The notes under the pieces: generated by a model
Database searches by the model: none
Seen by the model: only the letters and a program-made list of their open reading frames with translations
What the model was told of the DNA's origin: nothing
Source of the DNA: JBBRGK01 sp036741355
GTDB taxonomy: Bacteria > Chloroflexota > Dehalococcoidia > CAUJGQ01
DNA length: 26,553 nt
Direction of reading: 5' to 3'
NCBI GenBank assembly: GCA_036741355.1
Contig: DAINSK010000046.1
Location: 1-26,553, forward strand
In this document: positions 22,225 through 26,553 of the stretch, one piece after another
Numbering within the stretch: the first letter of the stretch is position 1
Layout: each line of letters begins with the position of its first letter
Translations under genes and position numbers: made by a program

Positions 22225-22947
22225 GTGGCTGATTCAACCGATGCGGTCACTTATCCAGAGCGACGCCCCTCGCTGCTGGTGGTGCTGCGCCACGGCCAGT
22301 CATTACGCAACACATTTGACGTTCACGCCGGCATCGATCAGATTCCCGAGGCACTGACCGAGATCCCGGACCATTTAATCCCGCTGACCGCAAAGGGAGA
22401 GCAGCAGGCCATCAAAACCGGCCAGGGGCTGCGGCAGGAGTTTGAGAGCTTCGACTTTATCTTCCATAGTCCGTGGCGGCGGACCACCCAGACCGCCGAA
22501 CTAATCGGGCAGGCCTTCGAGGGGTCGATCCGCGTCCGTCGCAGCCTGTTCCTGACTGAGCAAAGCTTTGGCCAGTTGGACCCGGCGATCTGGCCCAAGC
22601 ATTTGCGACGCTACGAAACCGCTTATCGTTGGTTCGAGCAACAGCGGGCGATCGTTGGCAAGTTCTACTGCCGCCCTCCCGATGGCGAAAGCTGGGCCGA
22701 CGTCTGCATGCGGACGCACCAGTTCCTCGACATCCTCTTTCGCTGGGAATTCGCTGGTAAGCGGATACTGATCGTCACCCACGGCGTTACGCAGCAGAGC
22801 TTCCGCTACCACCTCGAGCATCCGACGGAGGAAGAGTTGGTCGAACAGTATCAGCACTCCAAAAACCAGAATTGCGGCGCCGGAGCTTACACGTGGACTC
22901 CCGAAAGCTTCTGGCGCCTGCTGTTCTGGAACAAGACATACGTATGA
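22225..22947 (+). CDS. Histidine phosphatase family protein (phosphoglycerate mutase-like)
   Basis: The start is GTG at 22225; residues 17-26 (LLVVLRHGQS) carry the RHG motif with the phospho-accepting His23. Other family residues are Arg85/Arg86 in SPWRRTTQTAE, a likely acid in LTEQSFGQL (Glu112) and the second active-site His186 in VTHGVTQ. Length (240) is usual for single-domain members. The family includes mutases and phosphatases of sugar phosphates, nucleotides and cobalamin precursors; the long insert after the RHG motif (about 28-55) does not resemble dPGM, so a phosphatase is more likely than a glycolytic mutase. No obvious ribosome binding site is present, which suggests translational coupling to the gene 12 bp upstream. 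Confidence 0.9.
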   Translation: MADSTDAVTYPERRPSLLVVLRHGQSLRNTFDVHAGIDQIPEALTEIPDHLIPLTAKGEQQAIKTGQGLRQEFESFDFIFHSPWRRTTQTAELIGQAFEGSIRVRRSLFLTEQSFGQLDPAIWPKHLRRYETAYRWFEQQRAIVGKFYCRPPDGESWADVCMRTHQFLDILFRWEFAGKRILIVTHGVTQQSFRYHLEHPTEEELVEQYQHSKNQNCGAGAYTWTPESFWRLLFWNKTYV

Positions 22948-23083
22948 GGCGGACCACGTCGACGCCGCTTACCGGGGGGCGCAGTCGTTCGCCTTCCAAT
23001 ACGTGGTCGCGCCGCTGGCACGGTTAGTGCTGAGGCCGGCGGCGCCCCATCGGGGAGTTAACGGCCCGCGCCCTGACTACCGT
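22948..23083. other. Convergent intergenic region, no gene
   Basis: This 136-bp gap between the phosphatase and the first CoA-transferase homologue contains no supported ORF. GC-rich short inverted segments (such as GCCCCATCGGGG near 23043) could form weak stems, but there is no clear terminator. Confidence 0.45.
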
Positions 23084-24433
23084 CTACCGCCCGTGTACGG
23101 ACGTGTCGGGGATCTCACCGATCACGCGAGAGGCGGTCAACGCCGTGACCTGTCGGTCTAGTAGACCGAGCAGCGACCGGAAGACGAAGTCATTGTGCTC
23201 GGCGAACGACGGAGCGTTGATGCGGACGTGGGCGGGTGCATCGCTGAAGCGCCAGACGGGTCGTTCCATCCGCCAGGTACCGGCTTCAGGATGGGTCACG
23301 TCCTCGAAGAATCCACGGGCGCGTAGCTGAAGGTCGTCGTCCAGCAGTTGCTTATACGACTCAACGGGTCCCGCGGGTACCTCCGCATCCTGTAGTGCTA
23401 TCGCGGCGTCCAATGGGCTGTGCTGCGAGGTCCAGGCCGAGATCGGCTCATTCAGCACCGAACGATTGCGGTAGCGCCCGAAGCCATCAGAGAAGCGCGG
23501 ATCCAACGCCAAGTCGGGGCGGCCTATTACGCCGCAGAGGGCAACAAATTCGGCGTCGTCGCGGACGGCGATCGTCAGCCACTGGTCGTCTCCGGCGCAC
23601 GGAAAAGCGTCGTGTGGCGCCCAGGCGGGGTGCGAGTTACCCGACGGCCGCGGCAGCCGCCGGGTCATGCTGTAGTGCACGACAAACTCACCGATGAGTG
23701 TGGTTAGCGCCTCGCGCTGGGCAAGATCGATGAACTGGCCTTTGCCGGTGCACCGCCGGTACAGTAACGCGGTCATGATCGCGCCCGCGGCGACAGTACC
23801 GGATACCGGATCGCCGTAGCTGATCCCCGACTTATGCGGCTCGCCGCCTTCGTAGCCGGTGATGCTGGCGAGGCCGGCGAGCTGCTCGACGTTGGTACCA
23901 TAGGCGATGTGGCCCGCCTCGGGGCCGGTCTTGCCGTGACCCGGCATCGAGATCAAGATCGTGTCCGGCCGTATCGCGCGAAGGACTTCATAGCTGAGGC
24001 CAAGCTTGTCCAGCACGTCGGCGCGAAAGTTTTCGATGACGACGTCGGCGACCTTCACGAGGTCGAGAAACAGATCTTTACCACCCACCGCGGCGAGATC
24101 GATTGAGCACCCGTACTTGTTGCGGTTGTTGTGGTTGAAATATGCGGAGCGGTTGTAGGGCTGCTCTGTGCCGGGCGGCTGCAGTCCGAGGGTGCGCAGC
24201 AGGTCGGGCGAGCCCGCGGACTCGACCTTGATCACTTCCGCTCCCATGTCGGCCAGCAGCCTGGTCGCATATGGGCCGGCCCAGACGGCCGACAGGTCGG
24301 CGATGCGGATGCCCGCGAGCGGTAGCCGCTTTGCCGGAGCGATCGCCGCAAACGCACCGGGCGTCGCCGGGTTCGGATTGCCATCTGTAACCCTGCTTCG
24401 TTCCATCCGCTCGCCGGGGCTTCGCTCCGTCAT
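23084..24433 (-). CDS. CaiB/BaiF family class III CoA-transferase homologue (copy A)
   Basis: The 449-residue protein shows the family fold from about residue 36: LAGIRIADLSAVWAGPYATRLLADMGAEVIKVE, then NRNKYGCSIDL, VADVVIENFRADVLDKLGLSY and later KGQFIDLAQREALTTLIGE. These enzymes move CoA between carboxylic acids through a covalent aspartyl anhydride. In the region where that Asp normally sits (about AYDxxVQxxSG in relatives) this protein has Gly179 (AYGTNVEQLAGL), so its own catalysis is uncertain. The first about 35 residues are a non-conserved extension, and later Met codons are alternatives. It is encoded 20 bp after copy B on the same strand, so the products may form a heteromer. Confidence 0.9.
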   Translation of the reverse strand: MTERSPGERMERSRVTDGNPNPATPGAFAAIAPAKRLPLAGIRIADLSAVWAGPYATRLLADMGAEVIKVESAGSPDLLRTLGLQPPGTEQPYNRSAYFNHNNRNKYGCSIDLAAVGGKDLFLDLVKVADVVIENFRADVLDKLGLSYEVLRAIRPDTILISMPGHGKTGPEAGHIAYGTNVEQLAGLASITGYEGGEPHKSGISYGDPVSGTVAAGAIMTALLYRRCTGKGQFIDLAQREALTTLIGEFVVHYSMTRRLPRPSGNSHPAWAPHDAFPCAGDDQWLTIAVRDDAEFVALCGVIGRPDLALDPRFSDGFGRYRNRSVLNEPISAWTSQHSPLDAAIALQDAEVPAGPVESYKQLLDDDLQLRARGFFEDVTHPEAGTWRMERPVWRFSDAPAHVRINAPSFAEHNDFVFRSLLGLLDRQVTALTASRVIGEIPDTSVHGR

Positions 24434-24453
24434 GTTGTCTCAGCCTCGGCCGT

Positions 24454-25650
24454 TCAGATGACGCCCTGGCCGCTCAGGGCACGGAGGTCCTCAGCACCAA
24501 GGCCGAGTCGATCCCGAAGCACCGCGTTCGTATGCTCCCCGAGCAGCGGCGCGCGGCCTACGCGTGCGGGCGACTCGCCCATCTGGAACGGGGCGCCGGG
24601 ATACGTCAGCGTGCCTGCCACCGGGTGATCTACCTGGTGTAGATACTCTCGCTCAGCCAGGTGTTCAGATGTAAACAGGTCCTCCATGTCGTGGACGAAG
24701 GCGATCGGTCCACGCAACTCGCCGGCGCGTCGATAGACCTCGTGTTTCCGCTTATCGGCCGCCCACGCTAGGATCGTCGCCATCAACTCGTCGCCGTGCT
24801 GCAGGCGCGCGGCGGGCGAGCTGAAGCGTTCGTCAGTGATCAGCTCTTCCATCTCCATCGTGCGTAACAGCGGCGCGAAGTTGCGGGACATCGCGTGAAC
24901 CCCCAGATACCCATCGGCGCACGGGTAGATACCGATCATCGCCGACTGCATGTTGCCGCGGCGCGTTGGCCAAATGTCGCGCCCGGTGTAAGCGTACGTG
25001 TTGAGCGCTAGCTCGAGCGTGGAGGCCATGATTTCTTGAGCGGAGATGTCGATGTGCTGGCCGGTTCCGGTTTCCAACGCGTCCCACAGCCCTACCAGCG
25101 CAGCGCTGAAGCCATTGAGCCCGAGCTGGTAGTCCGCCTGCTCGCCGCCTGATTTCAACGGCTGGCGGTCGGGGTCGCCGGTCAGGTGCATTTGACCGCC
25201 GGTCGCGATCGAGACGAGGTTCGTGGCTTTCCAGTTCGCCCAGGGTCCCGTCTGGCCAAAGGGCGTCAGCGAGACGTATACGAGCCGGAGGTTACATTCC
25301 CTCAACGAGGCGTAACCGAGACCGCGCTGTTCGAGGTACCCCGGAGAGTAGTTCTCGACGAGGATGTCAGCCTGTTCAACCAGTTTTCTTAGCAGCACTT
25401 GCCCCGCCGCCTGATCAATGTCGAGGGCCACGCTCTGCTTGTTCGTGTTCAGATACAGGTACAGAGCGCTCTGCTCGGACTCCGGACCCGAATCGGGGAA
25501 CGGACCGAGGGAGCGGGACAGGTCGCCGCGGCCGGGAGGCTCGATCTTGATGACGGTCGCCCCGTAATCGGCCAACAGCTTGCCGCAAAACGGCGCCGAG
25601 ACCTGCTCGCCAAGCTCGATGACAGTGAACCCTTCGAGGGCCAGTTCCAC
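24454..25650 (-). CDS. CaiB/BaiF family class III CoA-transferase homologue (copy B)
   Basis: A GTG at 25648-25650 is taken as the start because GGAGGAGG precedes it and it gives the normal N-terminus (VELALEGFTVIELGEQVSAPF) and a normal length of 398; the open frame extends 30 residues further upstream without similarity. Family blocks are clear: LLADYGATVIKIEPPGRGD, NTNKQSVALDID, ADILVENYSPGYLEQRGLGY and GQHIDISAQEIMAST. The catalytic Asp, usually in a KATDLV-like segment, is replaced by Asn144 (KATNLVSIATGG), a one-base difference. The copy is clearly diverged from copy A, so the pair is an old duplication or a two-subunit enzyme, not a recent repeat. Substrate unknown. Confidence 0.9.
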   Translation of the reverse strand: MELALEGFTVIELGEQVSAPFCGKLLADYGATVIKIEPPGRGDLSRSLGPFPDSGPESEQSALYLYLNTNKQSVALDIDQAAGQVLLRKLVEQADILVENYSPGYLEQRGLGYASLRECNLRLVYVSLTPFGQTGPWANWKATNLVSIATGGQMHLTGDPDRQPLKSGGEQADYQLGLNGFSAALVGLWDALETGTGQHIDISAQEIMASTLELALNTYAYTGRDIWPTRRGNMQSAMIGIYPCADGYLGVHAMSRNFAPLLRTMEMEELITDERFSSPAARLQHGDELMATILAWAADKRKHEVYRRAGELRGPIAFVHDMEDLFTSEHLAEREYLHQVDHPVAGTLTYPGAPFQMGESPARVGRAPLLGEHTNAVLRDRLGLGAEDLRALSGQGVI

Positions 25651-25724
25651 GCGCCTCCTCCGGGGCGGAATCCACCCTGCTGCGCATACCGTAATCGATG
25701 CTAACCTCTGCTGCACATTCCGGC

Positions 25725-25741
25725 GTATCCGTCGATACAAT
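25725..25741 (+). promoter_or_regulatory. Possible promoter and operator of the DUF433/PIN-like pair
   Basis: GTATC (25725-25729) and GATAC (25734-25738) are inverted with a 4-bp spacer and overlap a TACAAT -10-like hexamer (25736-25741), about 30 bp before the antitoxin-like ATG. A short palindrome over the -10 is what autoregulation by such pairs would need. No good -35 is visible, so the call is weak. Confidence 0.35.
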
Positions 25742-25770
25742 GGGACGAGCGAGGTCGATGGAGCAACACG

Positions 25771-26109
25771 ATGCAGAACGATCAGGAAAACCCAGTTTCG
25801 CGAGACGCGGAACTGGATATCGACGAGTGGATCGGAGAGGACGAACTGCCTATCCGCTGGCAGGAGTACATCAGCTGCAACCCGAAGATCCTGGTTGGCA
25901 AACCGGCGATTACCGGCACGCGGCTCAGCGTAGATTTCATCCTCGAGCTTCTAGCCGGCGGCTGGTCCGTCGAAGAGATCCTCCATGACTGGAATTATGT
26001 AAGCCGAGACCAGATTCGGGCTTGCATCGCTTACGCGCTTGAGCTTGTCCGAGCGAAGTACAAAGCCGGCCGGAGGCGCGGAGCCAAGCGTGCGACTGCG
26101 CACGGATGA
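25771..26109 (+). CDS. DUF433 protein, antitoxin-like partner of the PIN-like protein
   Basis: The 112-residue protein starts at an ATG behind GGAG (25760-25763). Residues about 30-95 are a DUF433 domain: YISCNPKILVGKPAITGTRLSV, then ILELLAGGWSVEEILHDWNYVSRDQIRACIAYA, which is a winged helix-turn-helix-like fold. DUF433 proteins are commonly paired with PIN-like DUF5615 proteins and are regarded as VapB-type antitoxins that neutralise the partner and bind their own promoter. An acidic N-terminal extension (about 30 residues) and a basic tail (RRRGAKR) flank the domain; which part binds the partner is unknown. Its 3' end overlaps the downstream gene by 20 bp. Confidence 0.9.
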   Translation: MQNDQENPVSRDAELDIDEWIGEDELPIRWQEYISCNPKILVGKPAITGTRLSVDFILELLAGGWSVEEILHDWNYVSRDQIRACIAYALELVRAKYKAGRRRGAKRATAHG

Positions 26110-26443
26110 GAACGTCCCGCCCAGTGTGGTGCGCGCGTTACGTGCAGCCGGACACGATGTCGCCTCGACCAGCGAGGATGCTCGTTCCGCTGATGATCGC
26201 ACGGTTCTGGACCGTGCCAGACGCGAGCAGCGCATTCTGCTCACTTCAGATCACGGCTTCGGCGATCTCGTATACCTCACTCGGGTGGCTGCGCCTCCTG
26301 GCGTCATCCTCATGAGGTTCGAAGGTTCGCCCTCATCCATGATGGCATCCAGGCTGGTCCCGATTCTGGCGAGCCGAGAGGACTGGATTGGGTACTTCGC
26401 GACGATTGACCTGACCGACGTGAGGATACGGCCGCTGCCCTGA
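26090..26443 (+). CDS. DUF5615 PIN-like protein, probable toxin/nuclease partner
   Basis: The start is taken as GTG at 26090, behind GGAG with 6 bp spacing, because it gives the family N-terminus VRLRTDENVPPSVVRALRAAGHDV and 117 residues; the frame continues upstream without similarity. PIN-like acidic residues are in place: Asp6 and Glu7 in TDEN, Asp35/Asp36, and Asp54 and Asp59 in LLTSDHGFGDL. PIN-domain proteins of this type are predicted Mg-dependent RNases. Overlap with the DUF433 gene implies coupled translation. The pair lies between minus-strand metabolic genes. Toxicity is inferred from the family, not shown. Confidence 0.9.
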   Translation: MRLRTDENVPPSVVRALRAAGHDVASTSEDARSADDRTVLDRARREQRILLTSDHGFGDLVYLTRVAAPPGVILMRFEGSPSSMMASRLVPILASREDWIGYFATIDLTDVRIRPLP

Positions 26444-26459
26444 CCATGTCACGGCGCCC

Positions 26460-26553
26460 TCAGTAACCTTTCTGCTTATCCATCACGCCTTCCAAGGCCT
26501 CGTTCGCGAGAAAGTGGTCCAGGTTGCGGCGAAAACGCTCGACGATGCGGTCG
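26460..26553 (-). CDS. C-terminal end of a D-2-hydroxyacid dehydrogenase (partial)
   Basis: Only the last 30 codons and the stop (TGA at 26460-26462) are inside the window; the gene enters from beyond the right edge. The peptide ends DRIVERFRRNLDHFLANEAL ... VMDKQKGY, which matches the usual C-terminus of NAD-dependent D-2-hydroxyacid dehydrogenases (ENLRRYLAGEPL-x-N-V-V-D-K-x-x-GY). No catalytic residue is within view. It is convergent with the PIN-like gene, 16 bp apart. Confidence 0.7.
   Translation of the reverse strand, partial: DRIVERFRRNLDHFLANEALEGVMDKQKGY

Noticed and set aside
22225..22947. Annotation as glycolytic phosphoglycerate mutase
   Set aside because: The active-site motifs are of the broad histidine phosphatase family, but the region after RHG does not match the dPGM pattern, so only the family is called.

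Overview
The window is a GC-rich bacterial chromosome segment of about 26.5 kb, densely coding on both strands. It uses many GTG starts and purine-rich ribosome binding sites, and it carries many Cys-lipoproteins with long Ala/Thr/Pro-rich linkers. The gene repertoire (tungstate ABC importer, CopC/CopD fused to a cytochrome c, DUF433/PIN-like pairs, tandem CaiB/BaiF genes) and a CCTAACCCCC...CCCCTTCCC repeat family suggest a Chloroflexota bacterium (Thermomicrobia- or Dehalococcoidia-like), possibly from a metagenome. This assignment is inference. No rRNA, tRNA, CRISPR array, integrase or transposase is visible.

Layout. 1-3529 (minus): a secretion and envelope cluster with an S8 subtilisin-like protease, a cyclophilin lipoprotein and an edge-truncated beta-propeller lipoprotein. 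3530-3639: a divergent promoter region with a strong palindrome. 3640-5166: a DinB-like protein, an unrecognised small protein and a cupredoxin lipoprotein. 5273-7865 (minus): a tupABC tungstate importer, with a hairpin palindrome over the tupA ribosome binding site and a 151-bp inverted-repeat element between tupB and tupC. 7992-11961 (minus): a peptide/nickel-type binding protein and two permeases, without ATPase genes. 12100-14707 (minus): a CopC-domain membrane-anchored protein followed by an ABC-2 exporter. 14853-17875 (plus): a palindromic operator over a promoter, then a zinc/manganese-type ABC importer whose ATPase ends in a histidine-rich tail. 17934-20324 (minus): a 796-residue CopC-CopD-YtkA/FixH-like-cytochrome c fusion. 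20531-22947 (plus): an M20 peptidase, an NTF2-like small protein and a histidine phosphatase. 23084-25650 (minus): two adjacent class III CoA-transferase homologues. 25771-26443 (plus): a DUF433/PIN-like toxin-antitoxin-type pair. 26460-26553 (minus): the C-terminal end of a D-2-hydroxyacid dehydrogenase.

The common theme from about 4.7 to 20.3 kb is metal handling: a copper-type cupredoxin, tungstate uptake, two CopC proteins, and a zinc/manganese importer with its own predicted operator. The most unusual items are the four-module copper/heme membrane fusion, the CopC-plus-ABC-2 exporter operon, the tupA leader palindrome, the repeat element that supplies stop codons and may have removed the native tupC start, and the CoA-transferase pair in which neither copy has the expected catalytic aspartate. 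No intergenic stretch exceeds 300 bases.
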